This document shows, piece by piece, positions 8,043 to 19,316 of a stretch of 64,000 nucleotides of DNA. The first letter of the stretch is position 1. Each line of letters starts with the position of its first letter. Position numbers and translations under genes: made by a program. This DNA is from Caulobacter sp. 17J65-9 (GTDB taxonomy: Bacteria > Pseudomonadota > Alphaproteobacteria > Caulobacterales > Caulobacteraceae): assembly GCF_010975005.1 (NCBI RefSeq), contig NZ_JAAIVC010000003.1, positions 1 through 64,000 of the forward strand. The letters are read 5' to 3'. The notes beneath the pieces are model-generated. The model worked only from the letters and a program-made list of their open reading frames with translations. It made no database searches and was not told where the DNA came from.

Positions 8043-9200
8043 TCACCCCTTCCGGAAAGGCGAACACTCCTCCTCCAACGCCGCCATTTCCGCCGCCACC
8101 GCCGGGCGCTCGCGGTCCAGGTAGCGGGCCACCGGCGCGCGCAGCGCCGGATCGGCGATGTAGTGGGCGGAGTAGACGGGCCTGGGCAGATAGCCGCGCG
8201 CCAGCTTGTGCTCGCCCTGGGCCCCGGCCTCGACCCGCTTCAGGCCCCGCGCGATCGCATATTCGATGGCCTGGTAGTAGCTGAGCTCGAAGTGCAAGAA
8301 GGGCACGGGCTCGGTCGCGCCCCAGTAGCGGCCGTAGAGCGTGTCGCCGCCGACGAAGTTCAGCGCGCCGGCGATCGGCTCGCCCCCGCGCCGGGCGAGG
8401 AACAACACCACCCGGTCGGCCATACGCTCGCCGATCAGCGAGAAGAACCGCCGGTTCAGGTAGGGCTGGCCCCACTTTCGCGCGCCGGTGTCCTCGTAGA
8501 AGTCGAAGAAGGCGTCCCAATGCGCCTCGGTCAACTCCGCGCCGGTCAGGGTCTCGATCTCGAGACCGGCCAGGGCCTCGCGCCGCTCGCGCCGGATGGT
8601 CTTGCGCCGGCCCGACGACAAAGCGGCCAGGAAGTCGTCGAACGAGCCGTAGCCCGGATTGTCCCACCAGTACTGCACGTCCTGGCGCAGCAGCAGGCCG
8701 TGGCCGCCCAGCCGTTTCCAGTCGGCTTCGGTCGGGAAGGTCACGTGCAGGGAGGAGGCGCGGCTCTGCCGGCAGACCTGCAGCGCCCCGCCCAGCAGGG
8801 CCTCCCGCACCGCCTCGGCGTCGGCGCCCGGCCGGGCCAGCAGGCGCGGCCCGGTCACCGGCGTGAACGGCACGGCCGACAGCAGCTTGGGATAGTAGCG
8901 CCCGCCAGCGTCCTCATAGGCCTGGGCCCAGGCGTGGTCGAACACGTATTCGCCCTGGCTGTGGCCCTTCAGGTAGAGCGGCATGACGCCGGCCACGGCG
9001 CCGGCGTCATCCTCGACCGCGAGGTGCCGCGGGCCCCAGCCGGCCGCCTCGACCGCGCAGCCGGCCTGTTCGCAGGCGTCGAGGAAGTCGAAGCTGACGA
9101 ACGGATTGCCGGACGGCGCGGCGCAGGCGTCCCAGGCCTCGCGGCCGATCTCGGCGATGCGGCCGTGCACGCGGACGCTGGTTGGGACGGAGGCGCTCAT
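8043..9200 (-). CDS. FemAB-like GNAT acyltransferase (PF04339 type)
   Basis: The 385-residue cytoplasmic protein matches the peptidoglycan biosynthesis/recognition family with a double GNAT fold. Visible signatures are NPFVSFDFLDACEQAG near the N-terminus, LPLYLK-type segment MPLYLKGHSQGEYVFD, SSLHVTFPTEADW, and YGRYWGATEPVPFLHFELSYYQAIEYAI toward the end. Members are annotated as N-acyltransferases, but the substrate is not established from sequence. The start is ATG 9200; codons further upstream look non-coding. It ends 10 nt from the intergenic repeat. Confidence 0.87.
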   Translation of the reverse strand: MSASVPTSVRVHGRIAEIGREAWDACAAPSGNPFVSFDFLDACEQAGCAVEAAGWGPRHLAVEDDAGAVAGVMPLYLKGHSQGEYVFDHAWAQAYEDAGGRYYPKLLSAVPFTPVTGPRLLARPGADAEAVREALLGGALQVCRQSRASSLHVTFPTEADWKRLGGHGLLLRQDVQYWWDNPGYGSFDDFLAALSSGRRKTIRRERREALAGLEIETLTGAELTEAHWDAFFDFYEDTGARKWGQPYLNRRFFSLIGERMADRVVLFLARRGGEPIAGALNFVGGDTLYGRYWGATEPVPFLHFELSYYQAIEYAIARGLKRVEAGAQGEHKLARGYLPRPVYSAHYIADPALRAPVARYLDRERPAVAAEMAALEEECSPFRKG

Positions 9201-9265
9201 TGCGCTTCGATCTAGGCGTCCGGACCGCGAACGCCAATGGCCTGCGACGCTTCTCAACTTTCCGC

Positions 9266-9288
9266 TCATCCCGCGAAAGCGGGGATGA
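9266..9288. repeat. short palindromic hairpin
   Basis: TCATCCCGC (9266-9274), a GAAA tetraloop and GCGGGGATGA (9279-9288) form a 9-bp hairpin with one bulged G. It lies in the gap between the minus-strand acyltransferase and HD-domain genes. It has the same TCATCCC/GGGATGA ends as the longer element at 7891-8033 and has no U-tract. Confidence 0.6.
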
Positions 9289-9301
9289 TCGGTGGGGGAC
9301 G

Positions 9302-9874
9302 TCACCCCGCCAGCGAAGCGATCTCGCGCGCCAGGTTGGCGCGAGCCTGCGCCTCGTAGCGCTCGCGAAACGTCGCGTCGGCGTAGATCGCCGCGCCGTT
9401 CAGGAAGTGCTTCAGCACCGCGGCGCGGCCCATACGATACAGGTCCTCGGGCACGTAGGAATATTCCTGCCGGATCTGGCGGGCGTAGGCGTCGTAGACG
9501 GCCGCCGGCCGGCCCAGGATCGAAAGGTCGATCGAGACCAGCAGCGCGCCCAGCCGGTCGCCGGGCTCAACCGTATGGCCCTTGGTCAGCAGGATCAGCC
9601 GCACCACCTCGGCCCGTTCGTCCGCGCTCACGCCCTGGCCGGCCAGGTCGCGCTCGGCCAGCTCGGCGCTACGCTCCTCGTTGTCGGAGCGGGTCGGGTC
9701 GTAGATCGCGTCATGCCACCAGATCGCCCGCTCCAGGGTCAGGCGTTCGGACGGCGACAGGTCCGGGACGGCGGCGAGCTCCGCCAGACAGTCCTGGACG
9801 TGGGCGAGGGTGTGATAGCGCCGATGCTGCTCGGCGTAGGCCAAGACCAGAGCGGAGTGGGGTGCGCGCGTCAT
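9302..9874 (-). CDS. HD-domain protein, putative metal-dependent hydrolase
   Basis: The 190-residue cytoplasmic protein carries HRRYHTLAHVQDCLAEL, then AIWWHDAIYDP with an HD pair typical of HD-superfamily phosphohydrolases, and a later LILLTKGH helix. Close relatives are annotated only as predicted metal-dependent HD proteins, so the substrate is unknown. The start is ATG 9874, with GGCAGGA just upstream. It lies 74 nt after a cyclophilin/membrane protein pair on the same strand. Confidence 0.8.
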   Translation of the reverse strand: MTRAPHSALVLAYAEQHRRYHTLAHVQDCLAELAAVPDLSPSERLTLERAIWWHDAIYDPTRSDNEERSAELAERDLAGQGVSADERAEVVRLILLTKGHTVEPGDRLGALLVSIDLSILGRPAAVYDAYARQIRQEYSYVPEDLYRMGRAAVLKHFLNGAAIYADATFRERYEAQARANLAREIASLAG

Positions 9875-9948
9875 TCCTGCCGCCGAACTGCTGGCGATAC
9901 GAAAACGACGCTACCGCTAAAGTTGAATGCGGCCGAGTTAACAATAGT

Positions 9949-10392
9949 TCAGGCGGGATCGCCGCCGCGATCCGGCCGCGCCACCACCCAGAAGCTCAGC
10001 CAGCTGGCGACGCACACCACCCCGATCGCCGTCGCCCAGAACACCGGCGCGGCGTAGCCGTCGAGCAGGTCCTCGTCGAGCAGCCGCTCGACAAAAGGCA
10101 GGATGAGAAGGAGGGGGGCCGCGGTCAGCGCGCCGCCCACGCCGTAGCTGAAGGCCCCGACCACACCTGAGGCGGCGAGCGCGCGGCTCAGCGGAACCAG
10201 CAGAAGCCCGGTGACCAGGACGGCCGGCAGATAGCCCCGGAGCACGGCGTCGGCGCCCAGGAGCAACAGGCCGATCAGGTCGGGCCGGTCACCGGACGCG
10301 AAGGTGTCGGCCGCCCCGCCGATCACCACCGCCAGAGGCAGGGCGATCAGCGGGGCGACGAGAACGGCGAGGGCGGTCGCCCCCGGCCGCAT
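9949..10392 (-). CDS. small integral membrane protein, 147 aa
   Basis: The protein has four hydrophobic segments (starting near residues 5, 36, 75 and 120) and no recognisable family motif. Its ATG (10392-10390) overlaps the TGA of the cyclophilin gene by one base (TGATG), so it is probably translated by coupling to it. The function is unknown. Confidence 0.72.
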   Translation of the reverse strand: MRPGATALAVLVAPLIALPLAVVIGGAADTFASGDRPDLIGLLLLGADAVLRGYLPAVLVTGLLLVPLSRALAASGVVGAFSYGVGGALTAAPLLLILPFVERLLDEDLLDGYAAPVFWATAIGVVCVASWLSFWVVARPDRGGDPA

Positions 10393-10862
10393 CAGGCGGC
10401 GTCGGCCGCGACTTTCATGCTGACGATCTTGCCGGGCGCGCGCGGCGGCTCGCCCTTCGGCAGGGCGTCGACGGCTTCCATGCCCTCGGTCACTTCGCCC
10501 CAGACGGTGTACTGGTTGTCCAGGAAGCGGGCGTCGTCGAAGCAGATGAAGAACTGCGAGTTGGCGCTGTCCGGGCTGGCGGCGCGGGCCATCGAGCAGA
10601 CGCCGCGGGTGTGCGGGGCGTCGGAGAACTCGGCCTTCAGGTTCGGCTTGGAGGAGCCGTTGTAGCCGGTGCCGGTCGGGTCGCCGCCCTGGGCCATGAA
10701 GCCCGGGATCACGCGGTGGAACACCACGCCGTCGTAGAAGCCTTCGCGCGCCAGTTCCTTGATGCGCGCGACGTGGTTCGGCGCCAGGTCCGGGCGCAGA
10801 CGGATGGTCACGTCGCCGGTGTCGAGCTTCACGAGCAGGGTGTTTTCGGGATCGGCGGCCAT
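10392..10862 (-). CDS. peptidyl-prolyl cis-trans isomerase, cyclophilin type
   Basis: This single-domain cyclophilin (156 aa) speeds proline isomerisation during folding. It shows the family core FYDGVVFHRVIPGFMAQGGD with catalytic Arg in FHRV, then GSSKPNLKAEFSD, MARAASPDSANSQFFIC and LDNQYTVWGEV. No signal peptide is present, so it is the cytoplasmic (PpiB-like) form. The start at 10862 has AGGAG nine nt upstream. The membrane protein gene follows with a TGATG overlap. Confidence 0.95.
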   Translation of the reverse strand: MAADPENTLLVKLDTGDVTIRLRPDLAPNHVARIKELAREGFYDGVVFHRVIPGFMAQGGDPTGTGYNGSSKPNLKAEFSDAPHTRGVCSMARAASPDSANSQFFICFDDARFLDNQYTVWGEVTEGMEAVDALPKGEPPRAPGKIVSMKVAADAA

Positions 10863-11014
10863 CGTCGGGCACTCCTGATTTCAGTGTTCGCGCTGTCTGC
10901 CCCAACTCGCGCGGCGGGGGAAGGGCGCCCGCGTCTCTCCCATGAGCGATTTGTAAGCTGCGCCGGCCCCTGACTCGCGCTCACATGCGCCGGGGCAGGG
11001 GAGGGGGAAAGCGC

Positions 11015-12700
11015 GTGAACCGTTGGATGCTCGCGCCGGCCGCGGTGCTGGCGGCCGTGCTCGCGCTGGCCCAGCCGGCCCAGGCCGCGACCTCGGCCGA
11101 GTGGAAGGAAGAGTTCGACAAGGTCGTCGAGACCCTGAAGCTGCGCCATCCCGACCCGTTCACCCGCATCGGCGAGCGCGAGTTCGACCGGCGGGTGGAG
11201 GCCTTCTACCACGACCTGCCGCAGGCCTCGGAGGAGCAGCGGGCGGTGCGCGCCCTTCAGCTGGTCGCGGCGCTGGACGACGGCCACACCTTCCTGGAGA
11301 TCGCCGGCGACCAGTTCGACGACTGGTATCCGGTCCGCCTCTACCAGTTCACCGACGGCGTCTTCGTGGTCAGCGCCCACAAGTCCCACGCCGACCTCGC
11401 CGGGGCCCAGATCCTGGAGATCGCCGGCCGCCCGGTCGCCGAGGTGCTGGCCGACACCCGCACGCTGGAGCCGGCGGACAACAGCCTGGGCGCGCTGGAA
11501 GACGTGTTCTCGGTCAGCAACGCCGGCCTGATGAAGGGCCTGGGCTATGTCGAGGCCGACGGGACCCTGCGGCTGAAGGTGAAGCGCGCCAACGGCAAGG
11601 TCGCCAACGTCAGGCTCGAGGCCCTGAAGGGCTCCTCGACCATGGAGTGGCGCAACCGCAACGAGGTGTTCGGGGTCGGCTTCGGCGAGTACGCCGACTG
11701 GATCAGCGCCTACAAGGGCCTGGGCGCGGACGCCTTCCGCAAGCCCGATCCCACGCGCCCGCCGCACCTGGTCTACCGCCGCCACTTCGTGGCCGTGCCG
11801 CTACCCGACAAGGACGCCTACTACATCCAGGCGAACTACATGTCCGACGCGCCGGACGAGACCATGGAGCAGTTCTTCCGCCGCGCCCTGAAGGAGGTCG
11901 ACGCCCTGAAGCCGAGGCGGCTGATCGTCGACTGGCGCTACAACCGCGGCGGCGACGGCTCGAAGGTGCGGGCCATCATCCACGAGTTCATCAAGCGCGA
12001 GGACGCGCCGCCGTGGAAGGAGCTCTACGTGCTCAGCGGCCGGCGCACCTTCAGCGCCGGGGTGAACGCGCTGGACGCCTTCAAGGAGCACGTCGACGCC
12101 AGCTGGGTGGGCGAGCCGGCCGGGGCGCCGTTCAAGCACGCCGGCAACGCCGAGACGCTGGCCTTCCCCAAGACCGGCCTGCAGCTGACCTTCTCGACCG
12201 TCTGGCACGCCGGCTCCGGCGGCGTCACCCGCAACGAGGAGCCCTACACGCCGGTGGACGTGCCGGCCCAGTTCAGCTCCGAGGACTATCGCCTGGGCCG
12301 CGACCCCGCGGTCGACGCCATCCTGTCGGGCCAGGAAATGCGCGCTCTACCGGTGATCGCCGAGACCGACGGCGCGGCGGCCGTGCGCAAGGCCTACGAC
12401 GAGCGCAGGGCGCGCTTCTCGACCCTGGCCTGGTGGAAGCCGGCCGACATGATCACCATGAACTCGACCGGCTACCGCCTGCTGGAGGCCGGCGAGCGTG
12501 ACGCGGCGCTCGAGGTGTTCAGGATCAACACCGAGATCTACCCGGACAGCTGGTACGTCTGGGACAGCCTGGGCGAGGCGCAGATCTCCACCGGCGACAA
12601 GGCCAGGGGCGTGGAGAGCTATCGCCGCTCGCTGACCCTGAACCCGGCCAACGCGGCCGCCCGCAAGATCGTGGCCGAGGCGGATTCCGCGGCGCACTGA
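11015..12700 (+). CDS. exported S41-like peptidase with C-terminal TPR
   Basis: The 561-residue protein starts at GTG 11015, chosen because GGGGAGGGGGAAA lies just before it and a clean signal peptide (MNRWMLAPAAVLAAVLALAQPAQA) results. An ATG 30 nt upstream lacks a binding site. The centre has a PDZ-like stretch (GAQILEIAGRPVAEVL), then an S41 tail-specific protease core with DWRYNRGGDGSKV and the Ser-bearing RRTFSAGVNA. The C-terminus has TPR-like helices (LLEAGERDAALEVF, DSWYVWDSLGEAQ). It is probably periplasmic; the substrate is unknown. Confidence 0.85.
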   Translation: MNRWMLAPAAVLAAVLALAQPAQAATSAEWKEEFDKVVETLKLRHPDPFTRIGEREFDRRVEAFYHDLPQASEEQRAVRALQLVAALDDGHTFLEIAGDQFDDWYPVRLYQFTDGVFVVSAHKSHADLAGAQILEIAGRPVAEVLADTRTLEPADNSLGALEDVFSVSNAGLMKGLGYVEADGTLRLKVKRANGKVANVRLEALKGSSTMEWRNRNEVFGVGFGEYADWISAYKGLGADAFRKPDPTRPPHLVYRRHFVAVPLPDKDAYYIQANYMSDAPDETMEQFFRRALKEVDALKPRRLIVDWRYNRGGDGSKVRAIIHEFIKREDAPPWKELYVLSGRRTFSAGVNALDAFKEHVDASWVGEPAGAPFKHAGNAETLAFPKTGLQLTFSTVWHAGSGGVTRNEEPYTPVDVPAQFSSEDYRLGRDPAVDAILSGQEMRALPVIAETDGAAAVRKAYDERRARFSTLAWWKPADMITMNSTGYRLLEAGERDAALEVFRINTEIYPDSWYVWDSLGEAQISTGDKARGVESYRRSLTLNPANAAARKIVAEADSAAH

Positions 12701-12755
12701 ACCTCGCCCTCATTCGGACACTCGCCTTCCGGGACGACGTGCTAAGAGGGCGCCC

Positions 12756-13472
12756 ATGAGTGAAGGTGAAGAGCGCCGCCGCATGGTCCGTCCGCCCACG
12801 GGCGGCGATCCGGCCGGCCGCGGCGGGACCGAAAAGCGGCTGAAGACCGCGTTCGGGCGGACGACCTCCCAGCAGAAGTGGCTGGAGCGTCAGATCAACG
12901 ACCCCTACGTCCTGAAGGCCAAGGCCGAGGGCTGGCGTTCGCGCGCCGCCTTCAAGCTGGCCGAGATCGACGACCGCTTCCGGCTGATCAAGCGGGGCTC
13001 CAAGGTCATCGACCTGGGCTGCGCGCCCGGCGGCTGGGTGCAGGTGGCCCTGAAGCGCGGGGCGGAGAAGGTGGTGGGCGTCGACCTGCTGCCGGTCGAC
13101 CCGATTCCGGGCGCCGACCTGGTCGAGGGCGACTTCACCGACCCGGACATGGGCAAGCGCCTGCTCGACATGCTGGGCGGCGCGCCCGACCTGGTGCTGT
13201 CGGATATGGCCCACAACACCGTCGGCCATAAGGCGACCGACCACCTGCGCATCGTCGCCCTGATCGAGATCGCGGCCGACTTCGCGATCGATACGCTCAA
13301 GCCCGGCGGCGCCTTCGTGACCAAGAACTTCCAGGGCGGATCGGCCGGCGACGTGCTGCAGCGCCTGAAAGCGGCCTTCACCGAGGTGAAGTTCGTCAAA
13401 CCCAAGGCCAGCCGGCAGGACTCCTCGGAAGTCTATCTGGTGGCGACCGGATTCAAGGGAGCCCCCCGATGA
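12756..13472 (+). CDS. rlmE: 23S rRNA (uridine(2552)-2'-O)-methyltransferase RlmE
   Basis: RlmE (RrmJ/FtsJ) methylates U2552 of 23S rRNA using S-adenosylmethionine. The 238-residue protein shows SRAAFKLAEID with the first catalytic Lys, the SAM site VIDLGCAPGGWVQVAL, VLSDMAHNTVGH with the catalytic Asp, LKPGGAFVTKNFQGG with the second Lys, and SSEVYLVATGFKG with the Glu. The K-D-K-E tetrad is complete. The N-terminal 25 residues are a basic extension. The next small gene overlaps its stop by 4 nt (ATGA). Confidence 0.96.
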   Translation: MSEGEERRRMVRPPTGGDPAGRGGTEKRLKTAFGRTTSQQKWLERQINDPYVLKAKAEGWRSRAAFKLAEIDDRFRLIKRGSKVIDLGCAPGGWVQVALKRGAEKVVGVDLLPVDPIPGADLVEGDFTDPDMGKRLLDMLGGAPDLVLSDMAHNTVGHKATDHLRIVALIEIAADFAIDTLKPGGAFVTKNFQGGSAGDVLQRLKAAFTEVKFVKPKASRQDSSEVYLVATGFKGAPR

Positions 13473-13819
13473 GCCTTACCGAAGCCCTGCAGGTGCTGAC
13501 GGGCGAACGCCTGAGCGCCGTGACCTTCCTGAAGGACTACCTGCAGCTCGACTTCGACGGCCACGTGATCTCGGCCTACGCCCTGACCGACGTGCGCGAC
13601 GAGGACGGGACCATCACCGCCGACGATCCGGGCTTCCGCGACGCGCTGTGCGCGCGCATCGGCTGGGAAGTCGCCGGCGCCGAGGTCGGGGCCGAGCGCG
13701 TGCTGGTCCGCTTCGAGGACGGCGGCGAGGTCGGCGTGTCGCTAAGACAGCAGGACCGCTACGGCACCGACGCACTCAGCTTCGAGAGCTTCAGCTCCGA
13801 CGCCGTGCACGTGGCCTGA
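13469..13819 (+). CDS. hypothetical protein coupled to rlmE, 116 aa
   Basis: This small acidic soluble protein has no motif I recognise. Its ATG overlaps the rlmE stop codon (ATGA, 13469-13472), which suggests translational coupling. The sequence (LQLDFDGHVISAYALTDV, VLVRFEDGGEVGVSLR) reads as a compact beta-rich domain. Its last 29 nt overlap the convergent membrane protein gene. Confidence 0.75.
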   Translation: MSLTEALQVLTGERLSAVTFLKDYLQLDFDGHVISAYALTDVRDEDGTITADDPGFRDALCARIGWEVAGAEVGAERVLVRFEDGGEVGVSLRQQDRYGTDALSFESFSSDAVHVA

Positions 13820-14138
13820 TCTCCGGCGGCGGGCTCCGGCCCGTCAGCCGCCCGAACAGCCACAGCAGCGCGCCCGCGCCGCCGCCGCCGGCCACCCACC
13901 AGGGGTCGAGCTCCGCGGCGCGGCCGGTGAACAGGCGGCTGGCCGCCCAGGCGACCACGGCCGCGCCGATCAGCTTGCAGGCGATCTTCACGTAGGTGTC
14001 GGCGATCTCGGCCAGCACGCGGACGTCCGCGCGGTGCTGCTCCAGCGCGCGGTTGGCCCGCACCGACGGCTCGCGACGCCGCACAGCCTTCCCCGGAGCG
14101 ACCTTCGGGGAAGGCGTTCGTGTGCGAGCCGCAGCCAT
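13791..14138 (-). CDS. small membrane protein, 115 aa
   Basis: After a basic N-terminus come two hydrophobic segments (about 52-68 and 80-96) separated by a short loop, then a basic tail. The start at 14138 is supported by GGAGGGG seven nt upstream on the minus strand. The 3' end overlaps the rlmE-linked gene by 29 nt tail to tail. The family and function are unknown. Confidence 0.6.
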   Translation of the reverse strand: MAAARTRTPSPKVAPGKAVRRREPSVRANRALEQHRADVRVLAEIADTYVKIACKLIGAAVVAWAASRLFTGRAAELDPWWVAGGGGAGALLWLFGRLTGRSPPPEIRPRARRRS

Positions 14139-14250
14139 AGTGACCCCTCCGAACGAGGGCGCCGGGCGAATTGGCGTCGAGCTTCAGCCTGCGCCGACAG
14201 GGCTAAGATTTCGTCGCGGGCGCCGTTTTGCACGCACGGGGCCGACCTGA

Positions 14251-15837
<1,587 letters not shown>

Positions 15838-15863
15838 TAAGAACCGTGCGTTCGTTCCTTGCT

Positions 15864-15894
15864 CCGTCCGTCCCGGCTCAGCCGGGATGGGCGG
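15864..15894. repeat. imperfect palindrome downstream of guaB
   Basis: Two 14-nt arms (15864-15877 and 15881-15894) pair around a TCA loop, with two G-T wobbles as RNA. The core TCCCGG/CCGGGA matches the ends of the longer repeat at 7891-8033. No T-run follows, so it may be a repeat, an RNA stabiliser or a weak terminator rather than a classic one. Confidence 0.55.
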
Positions 15895-15930
15895 GCGAGG
15901 GGCGGTTCAGTGTTCCTGGGGGAGGGGACG

Positions 15931-16362
15931 ATGACCGGTACGCAGTTTTCGCAATTGATGTTCCAGGCCGGTTGCCGGCCCGAGTTCTGCCTGCTCGGCG
16001 CTGCCATCCTGCTGGGCCTCCTGCACATGCTCTGGGCGGCCTACGCCGCGCGCACGACCCAGGGGCTGAAGTGGGCCGCGGGCGCACGCGACGTCGACCG
16101 GCCGATGGGCAAGGTCGCCGGGCGTCTGGACCGCGCCTACAAGAACTACATGGAGACCTTCCCGTTCTTCGCCGCCGCGGTGCTGCTGGCGACGGTTGCG
16201 GGAAAGCTCGGCGAGCTCAGCCTGTGGGGCTCGCTCCTCTACGTCGCGGCGCGGATCGTCTACGTGCCGCTCTACGCCCTGGGCGTGCCGACTGTGCGCT
16301 CCCTGGTCTGGTTTGTTTCCCTCGTCGGCCTGCTGATGGTGCTGGCCGCATCGTTCGTCTGA
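15931..16362 (+). CDS. MAPEG family membrane protein
   Basis: The 143-residue integral membrane protein has about four hydrophobic helices. It shows the MAPEG pattern: DRPMGKVAGRLDRAYKNYMETFPFFAAAVLL, then YVAARIVYVPLYALGVPTVRSLVW. Eukaryotic members are glutathione-dependent; bacterial ones mostly have no assigned role. The start is ATG 15931 after GGAGGGGA. It is followed after 10 nt by rsmB, so probably in one transcript. Confidence 0.88.
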   Translation: MTGTQFSQLMFQAGCRPEFCLLGAAILLGLLHMLWAAYAARTTQGLKWAAGARDVDRPMGKVAGRLDRAYKNYMETFPFFAAAVLLATVAGKLGELSLWGSLLYVAARIVYVPLYALGVPTVRSLVWFVSLVGLLMVLAASFV

Positions 16363-16372
16363 TCGGAGTCCC

Positions 16373-17674
16373 TTGACCCCCGCCGCCCGCCTCGCCGCCG
16401 CCGCCGAAGTCCTCGACCAGATCGCCCGCTCGCGCGCGCCTGCGGAAGGGGCGCTGAAAGCCTGGGGCCAGACCCACCGGTTCGCCGGTTCCAAGGACCG
16501 CCGCGCCATCGCCGACCGGGTCTATCGCTGCATCCGCGCCAAGGCGCGGCTCAGCTGGGCGATGGGGGCGAGCAACGGCCGCGCGCTTGTGATCGGCTCG
16601 CTGGCCCTGATCGACGGCACGCCGCTGGAGGAGATCGACGCCCTCTACACCGGCGAAGGCTACGCCCCCGCGGCCCTGACTGCGGAGGAGCGCGCCCGCC
16701 TCGAAGCCCGGCCGGGCGAACCCCCGGCCTGGGTGGCCGCGGGCCTGCCCGCCTTCGCCGCCGACAGTTTCCGCGAGGTCTACGGCGACGCCTGGGCCGA
16801 CGAGGCCGAGGCCCTGATGCGCCCGCGCGCGCCGATCGACCTGCGGGTCAACGGCGAGCGCGCCACGGTCGAAGCCGTGAAGGCCGAGCTGGAAGGCGAG
16901 GGGCTAGCCCCCGAGCGCACGCCGTATTCGGCCTGGGGCCTGCGCCTGACCGCCGAACCGCCGCCGAACGTCCAGAAGCTGGAGGCCTTCCAGGCCGGCC
17001 GCATCGAGATCCAGGACGAAGGCAGCCAACTGGCCGCCTGGCTGGCCGACGCGCATCCGGGCTGGACCGTGGTCGACTACTGCGCCGGCGGCGGCGGCAA
17101 GACCCTGGCCCTGGCCCAATCGATGTCCGACAGCGGCGGGCTTATCGCCTGCGACGTCGAGCAGAAGCGGCTGGACAACATCCGCCCCCGCCTGTCCCGC
17201 GCCGGCGTCACCGCCGAGCTGCGCAAGCTGGGCCTCGAGGGCGGCGGCATGGCCGACCTGGAGAACTCCGCGGAGCTGGTGCTGGCCGACGCCCCGTGCT
17301 CGGGCTCCGGCACCTGGCGCCGTCGCCCGGAGGACGCCTGGCGGCTGACCGAGGAAGAGGTCGAGCGCCTGCACGCCCTGCAGGTCGTCATCCTGGGCCG
17401 CGCGGCCAAGCTGGTGCGCCCCGGCGGGCGGCTGGCCTACGTCACCTGCTCCATGCTCAAGCGCGAGAACGAGGACAGCTGCGAGGCCTTCGAGGCGGCG
17501 CACCCGAACTTCCGCCCCGTCTCCATCGAGACGGCCCTGAACACCCCGAACCTGACCGACGCCGCCCGGGCTCGGCTTGCCTCGCTGGCGAACGGGAGCC
17601 ATAGGCTCCGGCTCTCCCCGCGCGCGACCGGCACCGACGGCTTTTTCATCGCGCTATACGAAAGGACCGCATGA
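16373..17674 (+). CDS. RsmB/NOP-type rRNA (cytosine-5) methyltransferase
   Basis: The 433-residue protein starts at a TTG (16373) with GGAG at 16365-16368. An N-terminal NusB-like region (about 1-130) precedes a Rossmann methyltransferase core with the SAM loop [16 protein letters not shown]. The two family cysteines are Cys309 in [12 protein letters not shown] and Cys359 in [11 protein letters not shown], of which the second forms the covalent adduct with the base. RsmB itself acts on C967 of 16S rRNA; the exact site here is inferred. guaA overlaps its stop by 4 nt (ATGA). Confidence 0.93.
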   Translation: MTPAARLAAAAEVLDQIARSRAPAEGALKAWGQTHRFAGSKDRRAIADRVYRCIRAKARLSWAMGASNGRALVIGSLALIDGTPLEEIDALYTGEGYAPAALTAEERARLEARPGEPPAWVAAGLPAFAADSFREVYGDAWADEAEALMRPRAPIDLRVNGERATVEAVKAELEGEGLAPERTPYSAWGLRLTAEPPPNVQKLEAFQAGRIEIQDEGSQLAAWLADAHPGWTVVDYCAGGGGKTLALAQSMSDSGGLIACDVEQKRLDNIRPRLSRAGVTAELRKLGLEGGGMADLENSAELVLADAPCSGSGTWRRRPEDAWRLTEEEVERLHALQVVILGRAAKLVRPGGRLAYVTCSMLKRENEDSCEAFEAAHPNFRPVSIETALNTPNLTDAARARLASLANGSHRLRLSPRATGTDGFFIALYERTA

Positions 17675-19242
17675 CCGCCCTCGATCCCGCCCGACTACAC
17701 GAGCGCGTCCTGATCATCGATTTCGGCTCGCAGGTCACCCAGCTGATCGCGCGCCGCGTCCGCGAAAGCGGCGTCTATTGCGAGATCCATCCGTTCGACA
17801 AGGCGGAGGCGATCCTCGACGAGTACCAGCCGAAGGCTGTCATCCTGTCCGGCGGCCCCTCCAGCGTCACCGAGGAGGAGAGCCCGCGCATCGGCAAGAA
17901 GGTGTTCGAGCTGGGCGTGCCGGTCCTGGCCGTCTGCTACGGCGAGCAGCTGATGTGCGACCTGCTGGGCGGCAAGGTCGAGTCCGGCCACCACCGTGAG
18001 TTCGGCCGGGCCGAGGTCGTCATCGCCAAGGAAAGCCCGCTGTTCGCCGGCATCGGCGCGGTCGACCATCGCGAGCCGGTGTGGATGAGCCACGGCGACC
18101 GGGTCACCGCCATCCCCGAGGGCTTCGAGGTGATCGCCACCTCGACCGGCGCGCCGTTCGCGGCCATCGCCGACGAGAAGCGCAAGTTCTACGGCGTGCA
18201 GTTCCACCCGGAGGTGGTCCACACCCCGCGCGGCGCGCAGATCTACCGCAACTTCACCCACGGCATCGCCGGGCTGAAGGGCGACTGGACGATGGCGTCC
18301 TACAAGCAGGAGATGATCGCCAAGATCCGCGACCAGGTCGGCTCCAGCCGGGTGATCTGCGGCCTGTCGGGCGGCGTGGACTCCTCGGTCGCCGCCGTGC
18401 TGATCCACGAGGCCATCGGCGACCAGCTGACCTGCGTCTATGTCGACACCGGCCTGATGCGGAAGGGCGAGAGCGACCAGGTCGTGAACCTGTTCCGCCA
18501 CCACTACAACATCCCGCTGGTGCACGTTGACGCCTCTGCGGACTTCCTGGGCGCCCTGGCCGGCGTCTCGGATCCCGAGACCAAGCGCAAGACCATCGGC
18601 AAGCTGTTCATCGACGTGTTCGACCGCGAGGCGGCCAAGATCGAGGGCGCCGAGTTCCTGGCCCAGGGCACCCTGTACCCGGACGTGGTCGAGAGCGTCT
18701 CGGCCCGCGGCGGCCCCTCGGCCGTGATCAAGAGCCACCACAACGTGGGCGGCCTGCCGGACTTCATGAAGCTGAAGCTGGTCGAGCCGCTGCGCGAGCT
18801 GTTCAAGGACGAGGTCCGGGCGCTGGGCCGTGAACTGGGCCTGGACGAGGCCTTCGTCGGCCGTCACCCGTTCCCCGGCCCGGGCCTGGCCATCCGCATC
18901 CCCGGCGACATCACGCCGGAGAAGGTCGCCGTCCTGCAGGAAGCCGACGCCATCTACCTCGAAGAGATCCGCAAGGCCGGCCTCTACGACAAGATCTGGC
19001 AGGCCTTCGCCGTGCTGCTGCCGGTGAAGACCGTCGGCGTCATGGGCGACGCGCGCACCTACGAGAACGTCCTGGCGCTGCGCGCGGTGACCTCCACCGA
19101 CGGCATGACCGCCGACTTCTTCGAGTTCCCGTGGGACGTGCTGGGCAAGACCGCCACGCGCATCATCAACGAGGTCCGCGGCGTGAACCGCGTGGTCTAC
19201 GACGTCACCTCGAAGCCCCCCGGGACCATCGAGTGGGAGTGA
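17671..19242 (+). CDS. guaA: GMP synthase (glutamine-hydrolysing)
   Basis: GuaA aminates XMP to GMP using glutamine and ATP. The 523-residue protein has an N-terminal class I glutamine amidotransferase domain with nucleophile Cys89 in [15 protein letters not shown] and the His/Glu pair in [14 protein letters not shown]. The ATP pyrophosphatase domain has P-loop [16 protein letters not shown], and a dimerisation domain ends in the conserved KPPGTIEWE. Translation is coupled to the upstream methyltransferase (ATGA). A terminator lies at 19281-19316. Confidence 0.98.
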   Translation: MTALDPARLHERVLIIDFGSQVTQLIARRVRESGVYCEIHPFDKAEAILDEYQPKAVILSGGPSSVTEEESPRIGKKVFELGVPVLAVCYGEQLMCDLLGGKVESGHHREFGRAEVVIAKESPLFAGIGAVDHREPVWMSHGDRVTAIPEGFEVIATSTGAPFAAIADEKRKFYGVQFHPEVVHTPRGAQIYRNFTHGIAGLKGDWTMASYKQEMIAKIRDQVGSSRVICGLSGGVDSSVAAVLIHEAIGDQLTCVYVDTGLMRKGESDQVVNLFRHHYNIPLVHVDASADFLGALAGVSDPETKRKTIGKLFIDVFDREAAKIEGAEFLAQGTLYPDVVESVSARGGPSAVIKSHHNVGGLPDFMKLKLVEPLRELFKDEVRALGRELGLDEAFVGRHPFPGPGLAIRIPGDITPEKVAVLQEADAIYLEEIRKAGLYDKIWQAFAVLLPVKTVGVMGDARTYENVLALRAVTSTDGMTADFFEFPWDVLGKTATRIINEVRGVNRVVYDVTSKPPGTIEWE

Positions 19243-19280
19243 TCCTGGCGCGCTGAGGCGCGTTCAAGCCGAACTGTCGG

Positions 19281-19316
19281 AAGCCGTCACGCTCGAAGCG
19301 TGGCGGCTTTCTTCTT
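19281..19316 (+). terminator. intrinsic terminator after guaA
   Basis: A 13-bp stem (19281-19293 with 19297-19309, one wobble) and a 3-nt loop are followed by a T-rich tract interrupted by C. It starts 38 nt after the guaA stop. Confidence 0.85.

Noticed and set aside
15864-15894. Intrinsic terminator of guaB
   Set aside because: The stem is strong but no T-tract follows, and its core matches a dispersed repeat, so it is listed as a repeat.
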